64,000 nucleotides of DNA from Microbacteriaceae bacterium (GCA_031177985.1 JAPSJW010000001.1:372001-436000), one strand, 5' to 3'; positions 55,816 through 64,000 are shown, counted from the first letter of the stretch. Notes: generated by a model from the sequence alone, not told the origin. Made by a program: numbers and translations.

Positions 55816-58665
55816 CTAGTTCTGCCGGTGCGTGCTCCTCCGGCGGAGCAGCGTCAGCAGGAAGGAGCCGCCGAGCAGCAGGAGCACCGCGCCGGCGGTC
55901 AGCGCCGCCGTGATGTCCACGCCCGTCGCGCTCAGCTCGTCCCCGTGATCAGGCGAAGTGCCACCAGGCGAGGTCGGGCCAGGCGTCGGCTCGGGGTCCG
56001 GCGTCGGCTCGGGGTCGGGCCCGGGTTCCTCGGGAGCGGCCCACATCGCCGGGTCGAGCGGGGTCACCGTGAGTGACACGAGGCGCGCGTCCCCACCTTC
56101 GGCGAACAGGCTCAGTGCAGTGGCACCTGCGTCGGGGAAGACCTGATCGGTGATCGTCGCCCGTCCGTCCGCGGAAAAGACCTCGACAGACGCCCGGTCG
56201 ATGTAGACGCTGAACGCGACCTGCCCGTCTTCCAACGGCACGGGAGCCTCCTCGACCGAAGGGAACGCCGGATGGAAGTCCACGTTGCCCGAGTCGGTGC
56301 GGTCGACGAAGAGCCGGCGCGTGCCGGTGTCGTATCCGATGCGCGTTCCGCTGTCGGCGTCGCCGAGCACCGTGATACCCGTGGTGTCGGCGTCACCGGG
56401 CTCGAGGACGACATCGAGCTTCACGAGCTCGTCGAGGGCGGCCAGCGGCTGGGTGCCCTCAGCGATAGCAGTGGCGCCCACCTCGATCACCTCGGACTCC
56501 TTCTCCAGGGCGCCGAACTCCTCGACCACCGATTGGACGAGACGTGGGCCTGCCGGCGTGGAGGTGAGGCTCACCTCGCGAGGCAGGGCCATCGCGCTCC
56601 GCCAGGATCCGGTCGGGATGTCGTTCGCGTAGTCCCAGTTGTTCATCCAACCGAGCATGATGCGCCGCTCATCCGGCGCGCCGAAGAACGAGACGGCGGC
56701 GTAGTAGTCGCGTCCCCAATCGAGCCAGTCGTAGCTCTCGAGCCGCGAGGATGCGGGGGAATCCGAGGCGACGAAGTGGTCGACGAGGATGTGACCCCAA
56801 CCCGATCGGTTGTTGTCCACGATCTGGATGCTCGCCTGCTCGCCGAGCAGGTCTTCGACGTTCCAGCTAATCCAGTCGAGCGTCTCGCTGTTGTTACCGG
56901 TCGCCGTACGAACCACCTCGCCGTCGACGAGCAGGTTCACGCTCGTCTCGTCGCTGCGCAGCTGCGCGGGCTCCGAGCCGAGCACCACGTGGTCGAACGT
57001 GAGGTGGCCCCATCCGCCAGTGGCGGCGTCGTGCACCCGCACGGCCGCCTCCTGTCCGGCGAACTCGCTGACGTCCCAGGACTGCCAGTTGAGAGCGCCG
57101 CTCTCACGCCCCGTCGCCGTACGGACCACCGCTCCGTCGACGATCAGCTGCACCTCGAGCGAGCCGTCGGTGCGCCGGCCGCCTCCCAAAAGGAAGGAGA
57201 GGTACGCGTCGTCGGCCCCGATCGTGAAGGTCGGTGACGTCATGTCGCCGACGTTGTCATCGCCCTGCGGACCTGCTTCCCAGGTGTTGATGCGCTTGGC
57301 GCCGATGTAGTACTCGCCGCCGCTCGTCGAAGGACTGCGGTCGGGCTCGACGGCGAAGCCGTCGGTGAGCTCCCACCCCGCCTCGGCGAGATTCGTGCCG
57401 TCCGGCAGCTCGAACCCGTCGAAGAGCAGGTCGCCGGGTGGCGGGGTGTTGGTGAGCTGCGAGCCCTCGACGCGGGGGTGATTGCCGCCCCCGCCCAGGA
57501 AGTTCAAGAACGGCTGGTCGACCGTGAACGCTGGCGAGGTGAGTGTGCCGACCGGCCAGTCGCCGTCGACGAAGCTGTTGACGAGTCCCGTGCCGAGGTA
57601 GCCCGTGACGGGGGTCTGCCCGGGCAGCGTTCCGGTGGCCGGGGCGTCGCGCCAGGGTCCGTTGAGCCAGTTGCCTGGCTCGTTGGCGACAGTCCACCCC
57701 TCATAGCTGCCCCCGTCGAATCCGGCAAGCAGGTCGCCCGCGGGCGGCGTCTCCGACGTGACGGTGCTCTCCGAGATGAAGGTCGTGCCGTCAAACTCGC
57801 CGACGAAGTACTGTCCGCCGGATCCGCCTCCCACGGCACCGGGGTTGAGGTTCACGACCATGACCCACTTGGTGTTCGACGGGTCACCGTCGACAGGGAG
57901 CGGGAAGAGGTCGGGGCACTCCCAGATCCCGCCGATCGCGTTGGCTGGACCGAAGTCGCTGAGGTGGGTCCAGCTCTTGAGGTCGTCGCTGCGGTAGAGC
58001 ACCACCTTGCGGTCCACGGCCTCGACCGCGACCATCACCCAGTAGGAATCCCCGCTGGTGGGATCGGTGTAGCGGAGGACCTTCGGGTCACGGAAATTCG
58101 CGGAGTTGCGGTCGAGGACCGGGTTGCCCTCGTATTTGGTCCAGGTCTCCCCGTCGTCGGTGCTGTAGGCGAGCGATTGCGCCTGGATTCCGGCGTGCGT
58201 CGGGTGAGCACCGGTGTAGGCGCTGGTGTAGATCGCGACGAGGGGGGCCTCGCCGTGGACGCCGAAGCCCGAGCTGTTGTCTTCGTCGACCACGATCGAG
58301 CCGGAGAAGATGTCCTCGATCGACTGTCCCTCCGCGTTGAGGGTCTGGGGAATAGCGAGGGGCCTCTCATCCCAATGCAGCAGGTCGTCGCTGACGGCGT
58401 GGCCCCAACTCATGTTGCCCCAGCGGGTGTCGTAAGGGTTGTGCTGGAAGTACAGGTGCCAGCGGCCCTCGTGGTACACCATCCCGTTCGGGTCGTTCAT
58501 CCAGTTCCGCTCCGGCGAGAAGTGGAGGTACGGCCGGTACTGCTCGCTGGCCGGATCGGGATCGGCGGCGACGGCCGGGGCCGCGGCTCCGACCAGGATC
58601 GTGAGTGCAGACGCCGCGGCGAGGGCCGCCCAGCTTCGTGCCGATGGCATCGTCATCGAATGCAT
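55816..58665 (-). CDS. cell-wall-anchored GH32 fructanase (levanase/inulinase type)
   Basis: A 949-residue secreted glycoside hydrolase. A signal peptide (about 1-34, AVAA) precedes the five-bladed propeller with nucleophile Asp58 in WMNDPNG, FRDPK (transition-state Asp near 192) and acid/base Glu near 249 in WECPD. A roughly 330-residue insertion (about 310-640) containing two homologous beta modules splits the propeller, which resumes at YDWLDWGRDYYAAVSF. The C-terminal beta-sandwich ends near 860. A Pro-rich linker, LSATG sortase motif (near 908), hydrophobic helix and RRRSTHRQN follow. It releases fructose from levan or inulin. A TGACATCGTTGTCA operator lies upstream. Confidence 0.95.
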   Translation of the reverse strand: MHSMTMPSARSWAALAAASALTILVGAAAPAVAADPDPASEQYRPYLHFSPERNWMNDPNGMVYHEGRWHLYFQHNPYDTRWGNMSWGHAVSDDLLHWDERPLAIPQTLNAEGQSIEDIFSGSIVVDEDNSSGFGVHGEAPLVAIYTSAYTGAHPTHAGIQAQSLAYSTDDGETWTKYEGNPVLDRNSANFRDPKVLRYTDPTSGDSYWVMVAVEAVDRKVVLYRSDDLKSWTHLSDFGPANAIGGIWECPDLFPLPVDGDPSNTKWVMVVNLNPGAVGGGSGGQYFVGEFDGTTFISESTVTSETPPAGDLLAGFDGGSYEGWTVANEPGNWLNGPWRDAPATGTLPGQTPVTGYLGTGLVNSFVDGDWPVGTLTSPAFTVDQPFLNFLGGGGNHPRVEGSQLTNTPPPGDLLFDGFELPDGTNLAEAGWELTDGFAVEPDRSPSTSGGEYYIGAKRINTWEAGPQGDDNVGDMTSPTFTIGADDAYLSFLLGGGRRTDGSLEVQLIVDGAVVRTATGRESGALNWQSWDVSEFAGQEAAVRVHDAATGGWGHLTFDHVVLGSEPAQLRSDETSVNLLVDGEVVRTATGNNSETLDWISWNVEDLLGEQASIQIVDNNRSGWGHILVDHFVASDSPASSRLESYDWLDWGRDYYAAVSFFGAPDERRIMLGWMNNWDYANDIPTGSWRSAMALPREVSLTSTPAGPRLVQSVVEEFGALEKESEVIEVGATAIAEGTQPLAALDELVKLDVVLEPGDADTTGITVLGDADSGTRIGYDTGTRRLFVDRTDSGNVDFHPAFPSVEEAPVPLEDGQVAFSVYIDRASVEVFSADGRATITDQVFPDAGATALSLFAEGGDARLVSLTVTPLDPAMWAAPEEPGPDPEPTPDPEPTPGPTSPGGTSPDHGDELSATGVDITAALTAGAVLLLLGGSFLLTLLRRRSTHRQN

Positions 58666-58694
58666 CGCCCTTCAGTGCTCGGTGTAACTCAGGG

Positions 58695-58708
58695 TGACAT
58701 CGTTGTCA
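58695..58708. promoter_or_regulatory. fructan-regulon LacI operator at the GH32 gene
   Basis: TGACATCGTTGTCA, a near-perfect palindrome with central CG, 30 bases upstream of the fructanase ATG. It is identical to 60763-60776 upstream of the sugar ABC transporter. Confidence 0.8.
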
Positions 58709-58747
58709 GTGTGTGTGTCGGACCGTATGTGATGTCCAGCGGACAAA

Positions 58748-59641
58748 TCAAGAAACGGGCAATTGCAGCAATGCGCCCTCGGATCTGACGGTCGCTGCCG
58801 CCACCGCCATCGCGGAGGCGAGCGTGTCTTCCCATGCACTCTCGCTGAGCGGCAGCCCGCGGGTGGCCAGCCGGTGCACAACCGCAGCGAGCGAGGCGTC
58901 ACCGGCACCCATCGTGTCGATCACCCGTCCGGGCAGGTCGGTGATGCCGGCGTGCACCCGCACGGTGCCGCTGAAGATGCTGGCTCCGAGGCGGCCGCGC
59001 GTCGCGAGCACCGTCGGTCCCCGCTCGGGATGGAATCGCTCGACCAGGGCATCCAGGGGCTGCCCGATAAGGAGGTGGGCGTCCTCGTCACCGACCTTGA
59101 CGAGCAGGGCACGGGAGCCCGCCTCGACGAGGTTGGCGATGAAGCGCTCCCGATCGCGGAGCAGTCCCGCGCGCGGATTCGGGTCGATGATGAGGCGCCG
59201 AGGAGCATCCGCGACCACGTCGAGCAGCCGACGTACCTGCCGGTCGTCGTCGAACGGGAACCCGCTGACGACGACCAGTTCTGCGTCGTCGAGCCCGCTC
59301 CGCGTCGCCTCGCCGAGCGGGACGCTCCGGTTTCGCGCCGCGTCGTTGAAAGAGTATGTGGGCTCGCCGTCGCCCGTGCGCTCGGAGATCGCTCGGGCCG
59401 TTCCGAGAAGCCCGGGCGCCGAGACCACCGGGATCTCGTGCGCGCTCAGATAACTGCGGATGCGGTCGCCTGGGCCGTCGTCGCCCAATTCGGTGATGAG
59501 AGTCGCCGACGTGCCGAGGCGGGCGAGGCCGACAGCGACGTTGAGTGCGGATCCGCCGACGAACTCCTGGGCGCCATCGGGGCCGCGGATCTCGTCGATC
59601 AACGCGTCGCCGATGACGAGGGTGCGGTCGACCGGGGTCAT
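58748..59641 (-). CDS. PfkB-family sugar kinase, probable fructokinase
   Basis: A 297-residue ribokinase-fold enzyme. VIGDALIDEIRGPDG, FVGGSALNVAVGLARLGTSATLI (PfkB signature 1) and VIDTMGAGDASLAAV (signature 2, catalytic Asp of GAGD) are all present. It would phosphorylate fructose released from fructans by the neighbouring GH32 enzyme and imported by the adjacent transporter. Its ATG overlaps the stop of the LacI gene by four bases (ATGA). Other sugar substrates of this family cannot be excluded. Confidence 0.93.
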   Translation of the reverse strand: MTPVDRTLVIGDALIDEIRGPDGAQEFVGGSALNVAVGLARLGTSATLITELGDDGPGDRIRSYLSAHEIPVVSAPGLLGTARAISERTGDGEPTYSFNDAARNRSVPLGEATRSGLDDAELVVVSGFPFDDDRQVRRLLDVVADAPRRLIIDPNPRAGLLRDRERFIANLVEAGSRALLVKVGDEDAHLLIGQPLDALVERFHPERGPTVLATRGRLGASIFSGTVRVHAGITDLPGRVIDTMGAGDASLAAVVHRLATRGLPLSESAWEDTLASAMAVAAATVRSEGALLQLPVS

Positions 59642-60699
59642 CGGTGCGGCCCGGGGCGCAGCTCTCCGGTCCCGCGCGGAATGAGGCGGGTGGGCACGAC
59701 GAGGCGGGAGGCGGGGGAGTTGTCGCCGTCGAGCCGGCTGAACACGCGCTCGGCCGCCAGCCGTCCGATGGCGTGCGGGTCCTGCGACACCACGGTGATG
59801 CCGGGCTCGAGCAGATCGCCGAGCGGGATGTCATCGAAGCCGACAAGGGCCACGTCGCGGTGCAGGCCCAGTTCGCGCAGGGCGCGGATCACCCCGAGCG
59901 TCACCAGGTTCTGCGAGGCGAAGATCGCGGTCGGGGGGTTCGCGCCCGAGAGCATCGCGCGCGCCGCTTCACCGGCGGAGCGTTCGTCGTGCAGCCCCTC
60001 TACGATCGGCAGGTCGCGGGTAGCTATGCCCTGCCGACCCAGTTCCTCGAGGAAGCCCCTGCGGCGTTCGCGGGCGGTCTGGATCACGGGCCGGTCGCCG
60101 AGGTACGCGATGCGCCGATGGCCCTGCTCGAGCAGGTGGCGCACCGCCAGTGCTGCACCGTCGGCGTTGTCGCTGACCACCGTGTCGGACGTGACCCCGG
60201 CGGGCTCCCGGTCGACGAAGACCACGGGCGTGCCTCGTCGCAGTTCTGCGATCAAGTAGCTCTGGCTCTCGCTCACGGTCGTGAGGATGAGGCCATCGAC
60301 GCGGCGTTGCACGAATGCAGCGACCGCATCCTGTTCGCGCTGGGGATCGTCGTCGAGGCTAGAGGTGAATACGGCCACCCCGCGCTCGATGGCAGCGTCT
60401 TCAACGGCGCGGTGCAGAGCACCGGAGAACGGGTTGTCGACACTGCCGATCAGCAGGCCAAGGGTGCGCGTGCGCCCGTCGGCCCGGCGGAGGTTGCCCG
60501 CGTGCAGGTCCGGGTGGTAATCGAGCGTCTTCGCTGCGCGCCGCACCCGCTCGATTGTCGCCTCGGAGACGTTGGGCTCGCCGTTGATCACCCGGGAGAC
60601 CGTCTTCACTCCGACGCCGGCAAGCGCGGCGACTTGGCGCATGGTAGGTCGGCCGCGTCCGTTCTCAGTTCTGCTATCCGATGATGACAACGGTGTCAC
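59638..60699 (-). CDS. LacI-family regulator of the fructan regulon
   Basis: A 353-residue regulator. The HTH is at residues about 18-40 (TMRQVAALAGVGVKTVSRVINGEPNVSEATIERV), and the effector domain includes LGLLIGSVDNPFSGALHRAVEDAA, FVDREPAGVTSDTVVSDNADGA, TAIFASQNLVTLGVIRAL and VGFDDIPLGDLLEPG. GTG at 60699 is chosen because GAGGAG lies five bases upstream; longer starts lack it. A TGACAACGGTGTCA site overlaps its own start, so it is probably autoregulated. Confidence 0.93.
   Translation of the reverse strand: MTPLSSSDSRTENGRGRPTMRQVAALAGVGVKTVSRVINGEPNVSEATIERVRRAAKTLDYHPDLHAGNLRRADGRTRTLGLLIGSVDNPFSGALHRAVEDAAIERGVAVFTSSLDDDPQREQDAVAAFVQRRVDGLILTTVSESQSYLIAELRRGTPVVFVDREPAGVTSDTVVSDNADGAALAVRHLLEQGHRRIAYLGDRPVIQTARERRRGFLEELGRQGIATRDLPIVEGLHDERSAGEAARAMLSGANPPTAIFASQNLVTLGVIRALRELGLHRDVALVGFDDIPLGDLLEPGITVVSQDPHAIGRLAAERVFSRLDGDNSPASRLVVPTRLIPRGTGELRPGPHR
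60685..60698. promoter_or_regulatory. LacI operator at the regulator's own start
   Basis: TGACAACGGTGTCA is a variant of the TGACATCGTTGTCA site with the same TGACA/TGTCA arms and central CG, overlapping the lacI start codon region. It suggests negative autoregulation. Confidence 0.65.
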
Positions 60700-60762
60700 G
60701 ATCACTCCTCGATGGACTTCGATGACTTGACTGTAGTGGTCCACACCGACTAGACCTGACGC

Positions 60763-60776
60763 TGACATCGTTGTCA
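60763..60776. promoter_or_regulatory. fructan-regulon LacI operator at the sugar ABC operon
   Basis: TGACATCGTTGTCA is 38 bases upstream of the binding-protein start and identical to the site at 58695-58708. A weaker third element, TGGCAACGGTTCCA, follows at 60780-60793. Confidence 0.8.
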
Positions 60777-60814
60777 AGGTGGCAACGGTTCCACCAAGCA
60801 GAGGAGATTCCCTG

Positions 60815-61918
60815 ATGAATCACGCAGGTACCCGACCCCTCAGGCGTCGGCTATTGGCAGCGGGGTCGCTCGCCGCCGCCACGGCGTTCGTCGTTACCGG
60901 CTGCGCCTCGGGCTCCGAGGGCGGCGGGGGGAACGCCGGAGGCGACGGTGAGACGGTTGGCGTATCACTCATCGTCAAGACCACCACCAACCCGTTCTTC
61001 ATCGCCATGCAGGAGGGCGCAGAAGCCGCGGCAGAGGAGCTCGGGGTCGAGCTTAGCCTCGCCGCCGGCAAGGAGGACGGTGACGAGGACACCCAGATCC
61101 AGGCGATCGAGAACGCGATTTCGCGCGGCGACGCGGGCATCCTCATCACGCCGAACGGACCGGGCGTCGAGGACGCGCTCATCAGGGCGCGCGACGCCGG
61201 ACTCTATGTCATCGCCCTCGACACGCCCCCCGGCGACCCTGAGGCCGCTGACATCACCTTCGCGACCGACAACTTCGTCGCAGGCCAGCGCATCGGCGAG
61301 TGGACCGCGGCCAAGCTCGGTGGAGAGAAGGCGACGATCGCGCTCGTCGACCTGTTCGACGACAAGGTCGTGTCGGTCGACGTGCAGCGCGATCAGGGGT
61401 TCCTCGACGGGTTGGGAATCGACACCGCCGACGAGACCGTGAACGGCGACGAAGCGAGCACCGGCGAGTACTCCGGTGGCGAGTACGAGATCGTCGGCAA
61501 CGAGGCGTCGCAAGGCGCGGAGGACGGTGGCCGCACCGCGGCGGAGACCCTGCTCTCGAAGAACCCCGACATCAACGTCGTGTACACGATCAACGAGCCG
61601 GCGGCCTACGGCGCGTATGAAGCTTTCGAGGCCGCGGGAGCGACTGAGGATCTCATCATCGTCTCGGTCGATGGAGGCTGCGCGGGCGTCGACGCCGTCG
61701 GCGAGGGCATCATCGGGGCCACCAGTCAGCAGTACCCCGTGCGGATGGCGGAGCTGGGTGTGCAGGCCATCTTCGATCTCGTCGAGACGGGCGAGGCACC
61801 CGAGACGACCGAGGGTCTCGACTTCTTCGACACCGGGGTCGCCCTCGTGACGGACGAGCCCCAGGACGGAATCGAATCCATCGACACCGCTGAGGCCAGC
61901 GAGATCTGCTGGGGCTAG
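60815..61918 (+). CDS. sugar ABC transporter substrate-binding lipoprotein (RbsB/FrcB type)
   Basis: A 367-residue lipoprotein of the ribose/fructose periplasmic-binding family. Lipobox VVTGC is near residue 29, followed by a Ser/Gly-rich linker. VGVSLIVKTTTNPFFIAMQEGAEAAAEELGVEL, ILITPNGPGVEDALIRARDAGLYVIALDTPP and the final TAEASEICWG are typical. GAGGAG eight bases upstream of the ATG supports this start. The LacI operator, fructanase and kinase nearby point to fructose (or short fructans) as ligand. Confidence 0.94.
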   Translation: MNHAGTRPLRRRLLAAGSLAAATAFVVTGCASGSEGGGGNAGGDGETVGVSLIVKTTTNPFFIAMQEGAEAAAEELGVELSLAAGKEDGDEDTQIQAIENAISRGDAGILITPNGPGVEDALIRARDAGLYVIALDTPPGDPEAADITFATDNFVAGQRIGEWTAAKLGGEKATIALVDLFDDKVVSVDVQRDQGFLDGLGIDTADETVNGDEASTGEYSGGEYEIVGNEASQGAEDGGRTAAETLLSKNPDINVVYTINEPAAYGAYEAFEAAGATEDLIIVSVDGGCAGVDAVGEGIIGATSQQYPVRMAELGVQAIFDLVETGEAPETTEGLDFFDTGVALVTDEPQDGIESIDTAEASEICWG

Positions 61919-61926
61919 CACCGGCT

Positions 61927-61962
61927 GAGGGACCGGTAGCCTCCAGTGGCTGCCGGTCCCTC
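61927..61962 (+). terminator. intercistronic hairpin in the sugar ABC operon
   Basis: GAGGGACCGG pairs with CCGGTCCCTC, continued after one mismatch by AGCC/GGCT around a six-base loop. It sits between the binding-protein stop and the permease start. It probably stabilises the upstream message or partly terminates, giving excess binding protein. Confidence 0.65.
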
Positions 61963-61982
61963 CCACTTCTAAGGAACAGAAC

Positions 61983-63035
61983 GTGAGCAATAAGACCGTC
62001 CCCGCATCCTCTGAACCCTCGACAGCCTCCCTGGACCTGGCCGGGGAGTTCCTCGATCGTTCGACGCCCCTGAGCCGGGTCAGGAACGTCCTCCATCGTT
62101 ATCCGGCCGTCAGCCCCGCCGTCGTGCTGGTGCTCGCCGTGATCGTCTTCGGTCTTCTCAACGACCGATTTCTGAACCCCTCGAACCTCTCCCTCATCAC
62201 CCAGCAGGTCGCGGTGGTCGGAACGCTCGCGATCGCCCAGACCCTCATCATCCTCACCGCGGGCATCGACCTCTCCGTCGGGGCGGTCATGGTGCTGAGC
62301 TCCATGGTGATCGCGCAGACCACGACCCAGCTGGGGGTGCCCGCGTTCGTCGGACTACTGCTGGGGCTCTTCACGGGATTGCTCGCCGGCGCCTTCAACG
62401 GCTTCCTCGTGACGCGGCTCAAGCTGCCGCCGTTCATCGTCACGCTCGGAACGCTGAACATTTTCATCGCCTTGACGCTGCTGTACTCCAACGGGGCCAC
62501 GGTGCGCGGCGGAGAAATGCCCGAGCTGATCCCCGCGACGGGCACCACGTTCAGCGTGGGAGGCGTCAATCTCACCGTGGGCGTGCTCATGATGCTGCTT
62601 CTCTACGTCGCGATCGGCCTCATCCTGCAGAAGACCGCGTGGGGCAGACACGTGTACGCGGTCGGCGATGACCCCGAGGCCGCACGTCTGGCCGGCATCC
62701 GCGTCAACCGAGTGCTCCTGAGCGTCTACCTCGCGGCAGGCGCGATCCTCGCAGTGGGCGCATGGATCCAGATCGGCCGCACAAACGCCGCGTCTCCCAA
62801 TGTCGGCGCCGACCTCAATCTCGACTCGATCACGGCCGTGGTGATCGGAGGCACGAGCCTCTTCGGCGGACGCGGCACCGTCTGGGGCACGCTGCTGGGC
62901 GCGCTCATCGTCGGAGTCTTCCGGAACGGCCTGTCGCTGGCCGGTCTGGACGTGCTCTGGCAGACCTTCGCGGTCGGCGTCCTGATCGTCGTCGCCGTCT
63001 CTGTCGACCAGTGGATCCGAAAGGTACGCAAGTGA
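61983..63035 (+). CDS. sugar ABC transporter permease (RbsC/FrcC type)
   Basis: A 350-residue permease with about ten hydrophobic segments and a soluble N-terminal 45 residues. TLIILTAGIDLSVGAVMVLSSMV, GAFNGFLVTRLKLPPFIVTLGTL, GDDPEAARLAGIRVNRVLLSVYLAAG and VVIGGTSLFGGRGTVWGTLLGALIVGVFRNGLSL are diagnostic of the ribose/fructose branch. GTG start preceded by AAGGAAC. Its stop overlaps the ATPase start by four bases (GTGA). Confidence 0.94.
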   Translation: MSNKTVPASSEPSTASLDLAGEFLDRSTPLSRVRNVLHRYPAVSPAVVLVLAVIVFGLLNDRFLNPSNLSLITQQVAVVGTLAIAQTLIILTAGIDLSVGAVMVLSSMVIAQTTTQLGVPAFVGLLLGLFTGLLAGAFNGFLVTRLKLPPFIVTLGTLNIFIALTLLYSNGATVRGGEMPELIPATGTTFSVGGVNLTVGVLMMLLLYVAIGLILQKTAWGRHVYAVGDDPEAARLAGIRVNRVLLSVYLAAGAILAVGAWIQIGRTNAASPNVGADLNLDSITAVVIGGTSLFGGRGTVWGTLLGALIVGVFRNGLSLAGLDVLWQTFAVGVLIVVAVSVDQWIRKVRK

Positions 63036-63817
63036 GCACGATCATCCCAGATGGCGAAGAGCGCCGTCCCATCCTCAGGGCACGTCGGCTCGTGAAGACC
63101 TTCGGTCGCGTCGTGGGACTCGACGGCGTGAGCCTCGAGCTCTATCCCGGCGAGGTGCTCGCGGTCATCGGCGACAACGGAGCAGGAAAGTCGACGCTCA
63201 TCAAGTGCCTGACTGGGGCCGAGATCCCGGATGAGGGCGAGATCTGGCTCGATGGGGCGAAGGTCGACTTCAAGCGACCGCAGGATGCCCGCGCGGCAGG
63301 CATCGAGACGGTCTATCAGAACCTCGCCGTCTCGCCGGCGCTCGACGTCGCGTCGAACCTCTTCCTCGGACGTGAACTGCGCAAGAAGGGCATCCTCGGC
63401 TCGGTGTTCCGGGTCGTCGACCAGAAGGGAATGCGCCAGCGCGCGCGAGCGGAGCTCTCCGCGCTCGGCATCTCGACCCTGCAGGACGTCACCGTGCCGG
63501 TCGAGAACCTGTCCGGCGGACAGCGGCAGGCGGTCGCCGTGGCTCGCGCCGCCGCCTTCGGCTCGAAGGTCGTCGTCCTCGACGAGCCCACCGCGGCTCT
63601 CGGCGTGCGGGAGTCGAACCAGGTGCTCCAGCTGATCCATCAGCTACGCGAGCGCGGCATCCCGGTCATCCTCATCTCGCACAACATGCCCCACGTGTTC
63701 GACGTGGCCGACCGCATCCACATTCAGCGGTTGGGCAAGCGGGCCGCCACGATCACCCCGCAGTCGCATTCGATGACGGATGCGGTCGCGATCATGACGG
63801 GGGCGAGTGCCGCGTGA
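63032..63817 (+). CDS. sugar ABC transporter ATP-binding protein (FrcA type, single domain)
   Basis: A 261-residue ABC ATPase with Walker A GDNGAGKST, signature LSGGQRQAVAVARA, Walker B VVVLDEPTAAL and switch His in VILISHNMPHVFDVA. It has only one nucleotide-binding domain, unlike the 500-residue double RbsA, and YQNLAVSPALDVASNLFLGRE matches FrcA-like proteins. It would dimerise to drive fructose uptake. GTG start overlaps the permease stop; its own stop overlaps the next gene's GTG. Confidence 0.94.
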   Translation: MSTIIPDGEERRPILRARRLVKTFGRVVGLDGVSLELYPGEVLAVIGDNGAGKSTLIKCLTGAEIPDEGEIWLDGAKVDFKRPQDARAAGIETVYQNLAVSPALDVASNLFLGRELRKKGILGSVFRVVDQKGMRQRARAELSALGISTLQDVTVPVENLSGGQRQAVAVARAAAFGSKVVVLDEPTAALGVRESNQVLQLIHQLRERGIPVILISHNMPHVFDVADRIHIQRLGKRAATITPQSHSMTDAVAIMTGASAA

Positions 63818-64000
63818 GCGGCGACGCAGTCCCTGCTCCGGTGCGCTTGGTCGCTGAGTTCACGGCGCGCTCAGGGCATGAGCAGGAGGTGGCGTCGCTG
63901 CTGGCGGCGCTCCGAGCCGATGTGCGGAACGAGCCCGGATGCGTGCGCTTCGACTCCTTCCAGGTGGCGTCGGCGCCCGACGGCATCGATATCCCCTCAG
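63814..64000 (+). CDS. antibiotic biosynthesis monooxygenase-domain protein (partial)
   Basis: The GTG at 63814 overlaps the ABC ATPase stop by four bases (GTGA) and the frame stays open to the window end (62 codons). The product, VSGDAVPAPVRLVAEFTARS, then HEQEVASLLAALRADVRNEPGCVRFDSF, matches the ABM/YgiN-type dimeric ferredoxin-like fold, whose small members are quinol or heme-related oxygenases or have unknown function. Why it is coupled to a sugar transporter is not known. Confidence 0.8.
   Translation, partial: MSGDAVPAPVRLVAEFTARSGHEQEVASLLAALRADVRNEPGCVRFDSFQVASAPDGIDIPS

Overview
The window is very GC-rich, with strong G/C third-codon bias, many GTG starts, ATGA/GTGA stop-start overlaps, a DtxR/IdeR-type iron box and an ECF42 sigma factor. 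This points to a chromosomal segment of a high-GC actinobacterium, most likely Microbacteriaceae (Microbacterium-like). No rRNA, tRNA, CRISPR array or transposase was seen. Gene density is high and most genes are metabolic or regulatory.

Layout. 1-4.6 kb: DUF2306 membrane protein, hexapeptide acetyltransferase with an XRE regulator, zinc alcohol dehydrogenase, EamA exporter. 4.7-12.2 kb: bifunctional PutA facing an IclR regulator-S-adenosylhomocysteinase-like operon, then a small membrane protein, aldo/keto reductase and metallophosphoesterase. 12.2-20.8 kb: a secreted 1378-residue GH127 protein, GntR and Lrp regulators, and a ddaH-rocD arginine/ornithine operon beside the Lrp gene. 20.8-26.1 kb: an iron-siderophore ABC operon (ATPase, lipoprotein, fused FecCD permease) behind an iron box, then a long inverted repeat and kynureninase. 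26.1-34.5 kb: ArsR-SRPBCC pair, LtrA, a DRGH nuclease, a 45-residue zinc-ribbon protein, a DUF402 protein, a DGPF-ECF42 sigma operon, a carboxymuconolactone decarboxylase-like protein and a MocR regulator.

34.5-46.5 kb is a sugar-catabolism block: a three-gene operon (TIM barrel, DUF993, Gfo/Idh/MocA), then a non-phosphorylative L-fucose cluster (mutarotase, FAH-family hydrolase, SDR, L-fuconate dehydratase, GH29 fucosidase, lactonase, GntR/FCD regulator) whose two divergent promoters share a CCTATAGG palindrome, then a LacI-GH1 pair. 46.5-49.8 kb: an HxlR regulator, an unusual luciferase-like/FAD-oxidase fusion and a GyrI-like protein. 49.8-53.0 kb is a lower-GC accessory patch of small genes (lipoprotein, unknown protein, orphan VbhA-type Fic antitoxin, 28-residue membrane peptide, NUDIX, HIT) carrying three copies of a 24-bp repeat. 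53.0-55.5 kb: DUF1697 and YCII proteins behind a second ECF42-type promoter, and an NCS2 permease. 55.8-64 kb is a fructan regulon: sortase-anchored GH32 fructanase, PfkB kinase, LacI regulator and an Frc-type sugar ABC transporter, joined by a repeated TGACATCGTTGTCA operator.

Two further layers are visible. Many monocistronic or first genes carry a TANNNT -10 hexamer ending 5-8 nt before the start codon, implying widespread leaderless transcription. Local regulators can be tied to nearby palindromes in several places (ECF42, LacI/fructan, GntR/fucose, ArsR, Lrp, IclR). The most exciting candidates are the two-promoter ECF42 regulon, the repeat-bounded accessory patch with an orphan Fic antitoxin, and the flavoenzyme fusion.
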